Notes: a model not told the origin generated them from the letters alone. Counted from the stretch's first letter, positions 1-7,625 are shown. The stretch: 41,540 nucleotides of DNA from Microbispora triticiradicis (GCA_003260025.2 QFZU02000016.1:1-41540); one strand, 5' to 3'. Program-made: numbers and translations.

Positions 1-87
1 AAGCGAGAGGGCGCCAAGCAACGGGGCCCGGCCAGACACCGGAGCTACTTTGCACCGTGGGTCAGAGATAGGAGACCGGGGCCTGAT

Positions 88-2193
88 TCAGCGGCCGCCG
101 GGTGCCCCGCTTCGGTGTACGGCGATCGTGCACAGTCTCCTGGTGGCACGGGTGAGGGCGACGTACAGGTCACGCTCCCCGCTGGGACGGGCCGCGACGA
201 TCTCCTCCGGGCCGACGACGACGATCGCGTCGAACTCCAGGCCGCGGGCCTCGGAAGCCGGCACGAGACGCGCCCACTGTGCGACACCCGCGGACGCCAA
301 CTCCTCGACCCGGTCATCCGCGCAGATCACGGCCAGCAGTTCGCCCGGGTGTGCCGCGGCCTGCGCCCGGAGTTCCTCAACCAATGTGGTAGCGAGTGCG
401 TTCGGATCTGCGGCGAGGTTGCGGGGAGGCTCGCCGTGGCGGATAGACCGGCTCGGCGTCTGGCCGGGGGCGATCCGGGCGAGCAGGCCGTGGGTCGTCG
501 CCAGGATCTCCTGGGTCGTGCGGTAACCGATGGTCAGGGTGTGCAGGGCGAACCGGCTGCCCAGGTGCGGGCCCAGCGCCTGGGACCAGTCGCCCGCGGC
601 GGTCGCGGGGCCCGCCTGGGCGAAGTCGCCCACCAGCGTCATCGACCTGGCCGGGCACCGGCGCATCACCATCCGCCACTGCATCGCGGTCAGCTCCTGG
701 GCCTCGTCGACCACGACGTGCCCGAACGTTCGCTCCGGCGGCCCGTCCACCAGGGCCGCCGCCTCATCCAGCAGCGGTGCGTCGGCATCGGTCCACGGGG
801 CATCGGGGGAACGCGCCAGCCGGGAGTGTTCGTCACCGGAGAGCGACGGCAGATGCCTCGCCATCGTGCGAGCGTCCGCCAGCAGCGCCCGTACGACCGC
901 TTCGGGTGCCAGCCGCGGCCAGAGGGATTCCACCGCACGGTCGACGCCGGCGTCGCCCGCGAGGTCCGCGCGGACGGCATCCGCGTCGAACACCTCGGCC
1001 GGATCCTCGGCCGGCGCGTCGTCGAAGCCGAGAGCCCGCAGATCGGCCGCGGCCGCGGCGTCGAGATCCATGCCCGTGCTCTCGGCGACCTCGGCGTCGA
1101 TGAGTTCGAGGGCCTCGACGGCTCCGCGCTCCAGGGCGTCCGTGACCAAGTCGATCAGGTGTTCCTTGAACACCTCCCGCGCGCGGTTGTGCGCCAGGCC
1201 GCTCGCCACCGCGGCCTGCCGTGTCGCCGCGACGTCCACGCTCGTCAGGCGGACCCACTCCTGCCCCGCACGCACCGCGAATCCGCCGCCCGGTGCCTGC
1301 CGGGAGCGCACCAGGTCCGCGAGCGCCCCGGCCAGCGCCGAATTCCCCTTGAGGCGCGCGACGTCGAACGGCTCCGTGGCGGCGGGCACCACCCCGGCCA
1401 GCTCCGCGCAGGTCGCCAGGAGCACGTCGTTCTCACCGAGCGAGGGCAGCACCCGGGAGACGTAGTCGAGGAACCGCGCGTTCGGCCCGAGCACCAGCAC
1501 CCCGCGTGCGGCGGCACCGGGGAACGCGTACAGCACGTACGCCGCCCGGTGCAGCGCGACGACGGTCTTGCCCGTGCCGGGGCCGCCCTGCACCACCGTC
1601 ACGCCCCGGTGCGGGGACCGGACGATCTCGTCCTGCTCCGCCTGCAGCGTCGCCACGGCGGCCCGCATCCGCCCCGTCCGCCGCGCCTCGAGTGCCTCCG
1701 TCAACGGACCGTCGCCGACGACGTCGCCGACCGCGGGCGCGGATCCGTCCAGTAGCTCGTCGCTCACCGCACGGACCGTACGGCCCTCGACCCGCAGATG
1801 ACGGCGCCGCCGCAGGCCCATCGGGTGGACGGCCGTCGCCGCGTAGAAGGGCCGCGCGGCCTCCGCTCGCCAGTCGACGAGCAGCGGCAGCTCCCGATCG
1901 CCGGTGTGCAGGCCGAGCCGTCCGATGTGCAGGACGGTTCCGTCCGCGCCGTCGATCCGGCCGAACGCCAGCCCCTCCTCGGCCCCCTCCAGCCGGCGAA
2001 GTCGGCCCGCCAGACGCTCCGCTTCGACATCGCGCGCGTACGCCTCACCCGCGCTACCGGCTGATGACCTCAACACGTCCGCCAGCCTGGCACGTGCATC
2101 CGCCAGTTGCTCGTCGAGCAGCCCGTACATGGCGGCCACGTGGGCCTGCTCCACCTCGACCTGTCCTGCGGCATCCTCGTCGAACTGCGGCAA
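88..2193 (-). CDS. HelD-like SF1 ATPase/helicase (RNA polymerase recycling type)
   Basis: A 701-residue superfamily 1 NTPase of the HelD/UvrD type. A helical N-terminal arm (residues 1-75) precedes a Walker A GGPGTGKT near residue 205. A divergent middle insertion follows, then a Walker B VVVDEAQEL near 495 and a motif VI-like YVALTRATRRL near the C-terminus. Coiled N-terminal arm plus split helicase core is the HelD layout; HelD proteins remove RNA polymerase from stalled complexes, and some actinobacterial paralogues (HelR) give rifamycin tolerance. The start is a TTG preceded by GAGAGGAG. The gene is alone on this strand and faces away from the ArsR operon. A 20-bp palindrome lies 53 bases upstream. 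The family call is firm; a rifamycin role is only a possibility. Confidence 0.88.
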   Translation of the reverse strand: MPQFDEDAAGQVEVEQAHVAAMYGLLDEQLADARARLADVLRSSAGSAGEAYARDVEAERLAGRLRRLEGAEEGLAFGRIDGADGTVLHIGRLGLHTGDRELPLLVDWRAEAARPFYAATAVHPMGLRRRRHLRVEGRTVRAVSDELLDGSAPAVGDVVGDGPLTEALEARRTGRMRAAVATLQAEQDEIVRSPHRGVTVVQGGPGTGKTVVALHRAAYVLYAFPGAAARGVLVLGPNARFLDYVSRVLPSLGENDVLLATCAELAGVVPAATEPFDVARLKGNSALAGALADLVRSRQAPGGGFAVRAGQEWVRLTSVDVAATRQAAVASGLAHNRAREVFKEHLIDLVTDALERGAVEALELIDAEVAESTGMDLDAAAAADLRALGFDDAPAEDPAEVFDADAVRADLAGDAGVDRAVESLWPRLAPEAVVRALLADARTMARHLPSLSGDEHSRLARSPDAPWTDADAPLLDEAAALVDGPPERTFGHVVVDEAQELTAMQWRMVMRRCPARSMTLVGDFAQAGPATAAGDWSQALGPHLGSRFALHTLTIGYRTTQEILATTHGLLARIAPGQTPSRSIRHGEPPRNLAADPNALATTLVEELRAQAAAHPGELLAVICADDRVEELASAGVAQWARLVPASEARGLEFDAIVVVGPEEIVAARPSGERDLYVALTRATRRLCTIAVHRSGAPGGR

Positions 2194-2245
2194 CAGCAGC
2201 GCTCCTCTCGACTCGGCCCTCCACTATGCGGCCCGATTCCCGCGA

Positions 2246-2265
2246 AAGTAAGGCTTGACTTACTT
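2246..2265. promoter_or_regulatory. Palindrome upstream of the HelD-like gene
   Basis: AAGTAAG and CTTACTT form a perfect 7-bp inverted repeat around a 6-base centre. It is AT-richer than its surroundings and sits 53-72 bases before the TTG start of the HelD-like gene. On the minus strand a weak TTACTT...17...CATAGT promoter overlaps it. The position suits an operator; the cognate regulator is unknown. Confidence 0.45.
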
Positions 2266-2340
2266 ATCCGAGCCGATCGCCCACCACTGCTCGCGATTTT
2301 CGCGCCGCCACCCCTTGTCCCGGCCACGGCTCCGTGCCTA

Positions 2341-2386
2341 TTATCAACACATCGGTTGATAAAGAGGTTGGTTGATAAAGATGTCG
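2341..2386 (+). promoter_or_regulatory. ArsR autoregulatory operator with tandem half-sites
   Basis: TTATCAAC (2341-2348) and GTTGATAA (2355-2362) form a perfect 8-bp inverted repeat with a 6-base spacer. GTTGATAA is repeated again at 2371-2378, as part of a 16-bp near-perfect direct duplication (2355-2370 and 2371-2386, 14 of 16 identical). The sites run into the start codon of the ArsR gene, as expected for autorepression. Confidence 0.6.
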
Positions 2387-2725
2387 ATTGACGAGGCGGA
2401 GGATCGCCTGGACCGGGCGTTCGCCGCACTGGGCGACCCCGTCCGGCGCGCGCTGATCGCCCGGCTGTCACGGGGCGAGGCGACCGTGAACGAGCTCGCG
2501 GAGCCGTTCCCGATCACCAAGCAGGCCGTGTCGCGGCACATCCAGGTGCTGGAGGCGGCCGGGCTGATCACGCGGAGCCGTGACGGCCAGCGCCGTCCGT
2601 GCCGTCTGAACCCGGCGGCGCTGGAGGAGCTGACGAGCTGGATCGACACCTACCGGCTGACCCGCGAGGGGCAGTTCCGGCGCCTCGACGACGTACTCGG
2701 CGAGATAAGGGAGCAGGAACCATGA
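2381..2725 (+). CDS. ArsR-family winged-helix regulator
   Basis: A 114-residue protein with an ArsR/SmtB-type winged helix. It opens with the AALGDPVRRALIARL motif, then has a recognition region (FPITKQAVSRHIQVLEAAG) and a wing ending in LITRSRDGQRRP. No metal-binding Cys motif is visible, which places it with the ArsR members that pair with SRPBCC (AHSA1-like) proteins. ATG at 2381 is used here; an in-frame TTG at 2372 lies 4 bases after AAAGAGG and could be the true start. The stop overlaps the next start (ATGA), so the two genes are translationally coupled. The operator in front suggests autorepression; the effector is unknown. Confidence 0.88.
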   Translation: MSIDEAEDRLDRAFAALGDPVRRALIARLSRGEATVNELAEPFPITKQAVSRHIQVLEAAGLITRSRDGQRRPCRLNPAALEELTSWIDTYRLTREGQFRRLDDVLGEIREQEP

Positions 2726-3819
2726 TCGAGAACCCGACCACCATCACGGCCCAGCCCGGCAGCCCGTTCATCGAGGTCGTCCGCGAGTTCGACGCGCCGC
2801 CCGCGCGGCTCTTCCGCGCGTACACCGACCCCGAGCTGGTCACCCGCTGGCTCGGCCCGCGTGACATCGAGATGCGCCTCATCGAGTACGACGCGCGCCC
2901 GGGCGGGGCGTACCGCTACGTGCACCGCGACATCGAGGGCAACGAGCACGTCTTCCGCGGCGTCTTCCACACCGTCACCCCCGGCGAGCGGATCGTCCAG
3001 ACCTTCGAGCACGAGGGCACGCCCGATGTCGTCAGCCTCGACTCGGCGACGTTCGAGGACCTCGGGGGACGCACCCGGCTGTGGACCCGGTCCGTGTTCC
3101 CGACTGTCGAGGCCCGTGACGCAATGATCGCCAGCGGGATGGAGCGCGGCATCCGCGACGCGATGGACCGCCTCGGCGAGCTGGCTCACGACCCGGCCGA
3201 GGGCCGCCCGGAGGCGAGCCGGGTCGTCGTGGACATCTCGATGTCGCTGGACGGGTACGTCAGCGCGCCGGGCGTCGACCTCGAACACGGCCTGGGGGTG
3301 GGCGGCGAACCGCTGCACGCCTGGGTGACGGACGACCGTACGCCGCGAGACGCGGAGATCCTCCACAAGTCCTTCACCGACACCGGCGCGGTCATCATGG
3401 GCCGGCGCACCTTCGACATCGTCGACGGGCCGAAGGGATGGAACGACGAGGTGGGCTACGGCCACGACCAGGACCAGATCGCCGCCCCGCCCGTCTTCGT
3501 CGTCACCCACTCGCGACCCGAGAAGGTGCGGCTGGGCGAACGGTTCCGCTTCGTCACCGACGGCCTCGACAGTGCCGTGGAGAAGGCGCGTGCCGCCGCC
3601 GGCGGCAAGGACGTCGTGATAATGGGTGGCGGCACGATCGCGGACGCGTTCCTGCGCGCCGGCCTGGTGGACGTCCTCCGGATCCACCTCGCTCCGATCA
3701 TCCTCGGCGGCGGCACATCGCTGTTCCCCGAGGGCATGCCCGAGTCCCTGCGCCTGGAGCCGCTCGAGTCCGTGTCCACCCCGGCCGCCGAGCACCTGAC
3801 CTACCGTGTGGTCAAGTGA
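2722..3819 (+). CDS. SRPBCC (AHSA1)-RibD_C/dihydrofolate-reductase-like fusion
   Basis: A 365-residue two-domain protein. Residues 10-150 are an AHSA1-type SRPBCC domain (FDAPPARLFRAYTDPELVTRWLGP, RPGGAYRYVHRD), a hydrophobic ligand-binding fold. Residues 168-365 are a RibD C-terminal/DHFR-like reductase domain: VVVDISMSLDGYV, GAVIMGRRTFD, VIMGGGTIADAFLRAGLVDVLRIHLAPIILGGG. They are joined by a short DPAEGRPEASR linker. Each half has the length of a normal stand-alone protein, and the second begins just where a separate RibD_C gene usually starts. ATG at 2722 was chosen because it overlaps the ArsR stop. ArsR-SRPBCC pairs are common; a third fused reductase is less usual. Substrate unknown. 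Confidence 0.85.
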   Translation: MIENPTTITAQPGSPFIEVVREFDAPPARLFRAYTDPELVTRWLGPRDIEMRLIEYDARPGGAYRYVHRDIEGNEHVFRGVFHTVTPGERIVQTFEHEGTPDVVSLDSATFEDLGGRTRLWTRSVFPTVEARDAMIASGMERGIRDAMDRLGELAHDPAEGRPEASRVVVDISMSLDGYVSAPGVDLEHGLGVGGEPLHAWVTDDRTPRDAEILHKSFTDTGAVIMGRRTFDIVDGPKGWNDEVGYGHDQDQIAAPPVFVVTHSRPEKVRLGERFRFVTDGLDSAVEKARAAAGGKDVVIMGGGTIADAFLRAGLVDVLRIHLAPIILGGGTSLFPEGMPESLRLEPLESVSTPAAEHLTYRVVK

Positions 3820-3945
3820 GGACAGGCGGATGACTCGGCGGGTCAGCTGCGCGGTGCAGGCAGGGCCGGGGGCATCCATGTCACACAGGTCACCGAGCGT
3901 ACGGGGCGCGAGGCGAGCCCACAGCGCCGCGGGCACAGAACCGCC

Positions 3946-4365
3946 GCCGCTGGTGTAGGCGGGCAGGTCGTGGATGTCGAGGTGGCGGACCTGCTCGGGC
4001 GGTGTGGCCTCCAGGAGGGCGCCGATCGGATCGTGCCAGCCGGAGACCCGCCGCCGCACCTGCTCCAGTTCGTCGTCGGAGCGGACACCGGGCCGGTCGG
4101 CGGCGGCGCCCAGAGCCCACTACACCCGGCCCGGCGCGACGGGGTGAATGAGGAAGTACCTGCCGCGGCCCAGGGTCATGCTGCCGCCCGCCGCGATGGA
4201 GGTCTCGGCCAGGGCGCGCATCGCGTTGGGCGACTGCGACAGGCCGGACCCCACCTCCCCGAAAGCGTGCACGCGCACATCCACCCGCCAGCCGATGCGG
4301 CGTAGGGCGACGGCGGCGGCCAGACCGCCGATGCCGCCCCCGATCACGATCGCGTGGCCGGTCAC
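3946..4365 (-). pseudogene. FAD-dependent monooxygenase, decayed
   Basis: The GTG at 4365 has an AGGGAGGACC ribosome site and starts an N-terminus with the FAD-binding GGGIGGLAAAVALRRIGW. It soon departs from the family (the expected residues before AFGEVGSG are scrambled). About 100 or more residues are missing after PNAMRALAE, before the segment LGRGRYFLIHPVAPGRV. An in-frame TAG at 4120-4122 replaces the expected Tyr before WALGAA. Homology resumes in the same frame (RRRVSGWHDPIGALLEATPPE, DIHDLPAYTSG) and ends at 3946, where the conserved GDAAHA block should follow but is absent. So: one nonsense mutation, one internal deletion and a lost C-terminus. Intact relatives are usually encoded beside a divergent TetR repressor, as here. 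Confidence 0.8.
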
Positions 4366-4574
4366 CGGTCCTCCCTGTCCAGCGGCGGAGCCTGTTCGAA
4401 CACCTTGGCCATCCACGCGAAGGTGGCGTGCGCCTGACGGACGCGTGCGGCCCGTTCGTCGTCGGGGCCGACCAGGTCAAGGCCCTGGCGGGTGATGTCG
4501 AGGAACGAGGCGATCCCCCCCACCTGCTGCCGCACCACCGCCTGCCAGGCGTCGTCGGCCATCCGGTAGTACAT
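4362..4574 (-). CDS. Small conserved-looking protein upstream of the dead monooxygenase
   Basis: A 70-residue, mostly helical, acidic protein (starts MYYRMADDAWQAVVRQQV, ends PPLDREDR). It has no signal peptide or membrane segment. Its TGA overlaps the GTG of the FAD monooxygenase remnant, so the pair was once translationally coupled and this protein may have served the oxygenase. A second in-frame ATG at 4562 is possible. I do not recognise the family. The reading frame is intact although its partner is not. Confidence 0.55.
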   Translation of the reverse strand: MYYRMADDAWQAVVRQQVGGIASFLDITRQGLDLVGPDDERAARVRQAHATFAWMAKVFEQAPPLDREDR

Positions 4575-4646
4575 GGTGCGATCGCCCGGCCGGGTCCTCT
4601 GCGACAAGACGCCAAACCGGGAGTGATCATGTCTCGCCCCCACGCC

Positions 4647-4672
4647 TGTCAAGGTACGTCGAGTGCCTTGAC
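4647..4672. promoter_or_regulatory. TetR-type operator overlapping a minus-strand promoter
   Basis: GTCAAGGTAC (4648-4657) and GTGCCTTGAC (4663-4672) are 10-bp inverted repeats (9 of 10 pairs) around GTCGA. The outer TTGACA on the minus strand (4647-4652) could be a -35 box, with a CATGAT-like -10 after 16 bases. A bound repressor would therefore block transcription of the small gene and monooxygenase. It lies between the divergent TetR gene and that pair, the classic arrangement. Confidence 0.6.
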
Positions 4673-4739
4673 GATCCGCTAATCTTCCCACCGGACCCAC
4701 AGGTAAGGTACGCGCGGTTGTGAAGCGGGAAGGCTCGCG

Positions 4740-5369
4740 GTGAACGACTCGGTCAGGCCTCCGGGGTCGGGGCGGACGCGACGCCGCGGCGCCTCCCTGG
4801 AGGAGGCGATCCTGCGCGCCGCGGTGGACGAGATGCTCGAATCCGGGTACGCCGGACTGACCATGGACAAGGTCGCCACCCGCGCCGGCACCAACAAGAA
4901 CGCCATCTACCGCCGCTGGCCCAACCGTCTCGCGCTCGGCATCGCCGCCTACCGGCAACTGGCCACGGCGGTGCAACCGCCCGACACCGGCGACCTGCGC
5001 GGCGACGTCCTGGAGATGCTGCGCCTGGCCAACCGCCACTGGAGCTCCCCCCTCGGCGCGATCCTGCGCGAGCTGATGTCGGCCGCCGGCGGCGCGCAGG
5101 AGTTCCTCACACAGTTGCCGGAGCAGTCCGGCGACGCCGCGGCCGCCGCCTGGCTGACCATCCTGGGGCGGGCGGTCGCGCGCGGCGAGGCGTCGCCCGA
5201 GGCGCTCCATCCCCGCGTCGCCACGACGGCCGTCGTCCTGCTGCGCAACGAGTTCGTCGTACGCGGGGCGCCCACCGCGCCCGACGATGTCCTCGTCGAG
5301 ATCGTCGACGAGGTGTACCTGCCGTTGGTGCGAGGCCGCGGCACCGCTCACCATGGTGGAGACAGCTGA
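4740..5369 (+). CDS. TetR/AcrR-family regulator
   Basis: A 209-residue TetR protein. An N-terminal helix-turn-helix at residues 20-66 (AILRAAVDEMLESGYAGLTMDKVATRAGTNK, then IYRRWPNRLAL) is followed by a helical ligand domain of the TetR_C type with VARGEASPEALHPRVATTAVVLLRNEFV. The GTG start has GGGAAGG upstream. It is divergent from the small gene and monooxygenase remnant, and a 25-bp palindrome lies between. Its presumed target enzyme is broken, so the regulator may now be an orphan. Family certain, ligand unknown. Confidence 0.9.
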   Translation: MNDSVRPPGSGRTRRRGASLEEAILRAAVDEMLESGYAGLTMDKVATRAGTNKNAIYRRWPNRLALGIAAYRQLATAVQPPDTGDLRGDVLEMLRLANRHWSSPLGAILRELMSAAGGAQEFLTQLPEQSGDAAAAAWLTILGRAVARGEASPEALHPRVATTAVVLLRNEFVVRGAPTAPDDVLVEIVDEVYLPLVRGRGTAHHGGDS

Positions 5370-5549
5370 CAGGCGGGGACCGGGTCCCACGAGTCCCTAC
5401 CGCCATGCGGTGGAACCGTCGGCGCTCAGGCGTTCTCTGATGAGAGGGCGGCGTCGGCTGCCTGATCAGGGACAGCGATGCGCGAACGCGGCCGGAGGCC
5501 CGATCTTCTGTCGCCGTTCGCGGTGGGCTTGTTCGCGTACCCGCTCATG

Positions 5550-6023
5550 TCAACGGCGCACCCGATAGCGCAGGTGAAGCACCCGGTTGCCCTGGATCAC
5601 CACGTCAGGGTCCTCCAACAGGTGCTGCGCGTGGACCGACCCGAAGTAGCGCTTGCCGGACCCGAACACGACAGGCACGACGTCCATGCGCACCTCGTCG
5701 ACCAGGCCCGCGGCGAGCACCTGGCCGCCGACGTCGCCGGCGGCGACCTCGACCATGCGGTCACCCGCGAGCTCCTGCGCCTTGGCCACGGCCGCCTCGA
5801 CGCCGTCGACGAAGTGAAACGGCGCCTCGGGGTCCCAGCCCTCGGGCATCGGCCGGTGCGACACGACGACCACGTGGTCGATGCCACCCGGCGGCTTGCC
5901 GCCCCAGCCGTCCGTCAGGTCGAAGACGTGGCGGCCGACGATCGTGACTCCGATCTGGTCCCAGTACGCCCGGGTGTAGTCGTAGGACGTCTGCGACACC
6001 TTCAGCTCGCCGCTCTCGTCCAA
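5550..6023 (-). pseudogene. N-terminally truncated RibD_C/DHFR-like reductase
   Basis: An open frame of 157 residues that is a RibD C-terminal domain from its middle onward: GVTIVGRHVFDLTDGWGG, HVVVVSHRPMPEGWDP, VEVAAGDVGGQVLAAGLVDEVRMDVVPVVFGSG, RVLHLRYRV. The first 45-50 residues of the family (first strand, SLDGF motif, start codon) are missing; the only in-frame start is a TTG at 6023 with no ribosome site. The conserved GGG of the nucleotide loop is AGD here. Immediately upstream lies a truncated AraC gene on the same strand, so the missing end was probably lost in a deletion that joined the two. Expression seems unlikely. Confidence 0.7.
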
Positions 6024-6030
6024 CGGGACG

Positions 6031-6180
6031 TCACCGCGGCGCCCCGAGATTGACGATGAGCAACGCCGCCGGCATCGGCGGCAGCGTCAGCCGGGCGTAC
6101 GGCGGCGCACCCTCCAGGTAGTAAAGGTCGTCGATCAGCCCGTCCAGCGGCGGTCGCGGCACTCTGGACACGTACTCCAC
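6031..6180 (-). pseudogene. AraC-family regulator, N-terminal fragment
   Basis: A 49-codon frame beginning GTG at 6180 reads VEYVSRVPRPPLDGLIDDLYYLEG, then PPYARLTLPPMPAALLIVNLGAP, then Arg and TGA. This matches the beginning of AraC-type regulators whose N-terminal sensor starts with a P-x-LDGLIDDLYYLEG segment. Everything after NLGAP, including the whole DNA-binding domain, is missing. The break lies at the junction with the truncated RibD_C frame. Too short to be a working regulator. Confidence 0.7.
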
Positions 6181-6340
6181 ACCGACGGTCTCGCCGACCC
6201 CCCGCCGGGATGGTCCGGCCGTGCTGCCGCCGGAAACGGGCGAGCGTCCGGCGTTGCGCGGCCGGCAGGTCGGTGCGCCATGAAATGCGAGTTCATCGAC
6301 ACCGTCCCGATCGGCGGAGACGTGGGAACCCGGGATCTCG

Positions 6341-7015
6341 TCAGGAGGCGAGTTCGGCGGGGTAGACCGGGTAGCCGTACCCGGCGACCTGCCAGGTGGG
6401 GCGGGTGCGGGCCTCGACGGCTCCGTTGCCGGTGTTGCCCTCGACGGTGCGGATCGTGCCGTTGCCGTTGTCCCTGACGACGAAGCCGACGTGCTGGATG
6501 TCGTCGATCTTCTTGCTGCCGCTCCAGCTGAAGAACACCACGGCCCCGGGCTTGGGCGTACGGCCCCAGCGGCCGTGGTCGGCGAACCAGCGGGCGTGCT
6601 CCACGGTGTAGGCGTCGGAACCCATGACCGGCTGGATGCCGAGCTGCTGGCCGACCCAGGAGACGAACATGTCGCACCAGGGGGCGTTCTCGTACTCTTC
6701 CAGCGCCCCGCCGTCCCGCGCGAGGGTCTCGCGGGCGCGCGGGCTGGTCATGTACCACTCCTGGAACTTGGTCCCGCCGCCGTCGGCGTCCTCGCTGATA
6801 CCGACCTGGCTCGCGGCCAGCTTGATGACGTCCTGGGGGCCGACCTTGGGCAGCCGGGCGGCGATCTCGGTCAGGGACGGCGCGGCCACGGCGGCCGGGC
6901 CCTTGCCGGCCGCCGGGTTGTCCGCCGCCTGCGCGGCGGGCGGGGCGATCGCCACGGCAGAGGCGAGGACTCCGCCGGCGAGGGCCGTGCGCAGACAGGT
7001 CGTGAGGGCGTGCAT
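6341..7015 (-). CDS. Secreted CHAP-domain cell-wall hydrolase
   Basis: A 224-residue exported protein. A signal peptide (residues 1-31, hydrophobic core then AAQA-A) is followed by a CHAP domain. The likely catalytic Cys is in APWCDMFVSWVG, the His is in DIQHVGFVV, and an acidic or Asn residue follows in VEGNTGNG. CHAP enzymes cut peptide or amide bonds of peptidoglycan; this size and the SQVGISE motif fit actinobacterial wall-remodelling enzymes. An AAAGGGAG ribosome site supports the ATG at 7015. The upstream leader is a c-di-AMP riboswitch, so the gene probably responds to c-di-AMP levels, as many Rpf and NlpC/P60 or CHAP genes in actinobacteria do. Confidence 0.92.
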   Translation of the reverse strand: MHALTTCLRTALAGGVLASAVAIAPPAAQAADNPAAGKGPAAVAAPSLTEIAARLPKVGPQDVIKLAASQVGISEDADGGGTKFQEWYMTSPRARETLARDGGALEEYENAPWCDMFVSWVGQQLGIQPVMGSDAYTVEHARWFADHGRWGRTPKPGAVVFFSWSGSKKIDDIQHVGFVVRDNGNGTIRTVEGNTGNGAVEARTRPTWQVAGYGYPVYPAELAS

Positions 7016-7034
7016 GATGGGCGAACTCCCTTTG

Positions 7035-7160
7035 CTTCCATGCTGCCGACCGGGTTAGCTGACGGGTTCGGGCTGGAAGTCGCCCTACGGCAGGTATGCC
7101 GATTCACCCCAGGAAGAGGTTGGGTCCCCGGCTCCGCTCGCGCGGATTAGGCAGCCGAAC
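7035..7160 (-). promoter_or_regulatory. c-di-AMP riboswitch (ydaO/yuaA type)
   Basis: Read on the minus strand, the leader carries the ydaO signature blocks in order: CCTAATCC near 7150, GAGCGG then GGGGACCCAACC, TGGGGTGAATC, GTAGGGCGACTTCCAGCCC, and GAACCCGTCAGCTAACC, then GTCGGCAGC and ATGGAAG. GCTGCC at the 5' end can pair with GGCAGC at the 3' end as P1. It ends about 20 bases before the CHAP gene start. This class binds c-di-AMP and usually turns expression off. Boundaries are by eye. Confidence 0.85.
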
Positions 7161-7245
7161 GGCAGGCCGAGATCGGCCGGCCGCGTCGGTGTGAGGTGGG
7201 CTTTCTTGACCACTGAGATGAGCAAGTGGGCCCCGAGTTGCCCAA

Positions 7246-7274
7246 AACGTAATAGACACGTCCAAACCAGTCAA
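7246..7274 (-). promoter_or_regulatory. Probable promoter of the riboswitch-CHAP transcript
   Basis: On the minus strand TTGACT (7269-7274) is separated by 17 bases from TACGTT (7246-7251) in an AT-richer stretch about 90 bases before the riboswitch. The -35 is good and the -10 is weak. No other candidate stands out nearby. Confidence 0.4.
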
Positions 7275-7511
7275 GTGATGACAAGTCGGGTTTTGCCTGG
7301 TGAGACGCCGGGGCGGCGAGAGCAAAGGGCGGGTTCGCCCGCCCCACCGGGGTTGCCGCGTTCCCCTTCTTCTCCTCTGCTCACACCTCTGTTCGCTCAC
7401 AGCGAACGCGCCTCGCTGACCTGGGGTGTGGCCGATCCTCGTACCGGTGATACGGATGAGCGCCAGGGGGTGAAGTGCAACGCGGCCCCGTGACCTTCGA
7501 GGTGCGCGGTG

Positions 7512-7625
7512 GCATCGATCGACCGCACCAGTCGGGAGTTGCCGGCTACACCACGCCGGACCGGATGGCCGCCAAGATCCGCGCCGAGCTTGTCCTGGCC
7601 GCGGTGCGCGAGGCTGCCGGACCAA
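7512..7625 (+). mobile_element. Transposase (DDE/rve) remnant, frameshifted
   Basis: One frame reads ASIDRTSREL from 7512. A neighbouring frame then continues VAGYTTPDRMAAKIRAELVLAAVREAAG. Joined across a frameshift near 7540, this resembles the integrase core of IS3-like transposases (ASIDR-x-SRE then VGY-x-x-x-DRM-x-AELV-x-DAL). No conserved HSDRG block, start, or terminal inverted repeats were found, so it is at most a scrap of an old element. The rest of 7280-7780 holds nothing I can identify. Confidence 0.35.

Noticed and set aside
115..1755. 546-codon open frame on the plus strand
   Set aside because: Antisense to the HelD-like gene, which has clear motifs. The frame is rich in Arg, Gly and His with no domain, as expected opposite a high-GC gene.
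5376..5388. GGGACC-G-GGTCCC as a terminator for the TetR gene
   Set aside because: Loop of one base is too small for that stem, and it has no T-run; left as unassigned symmetry.
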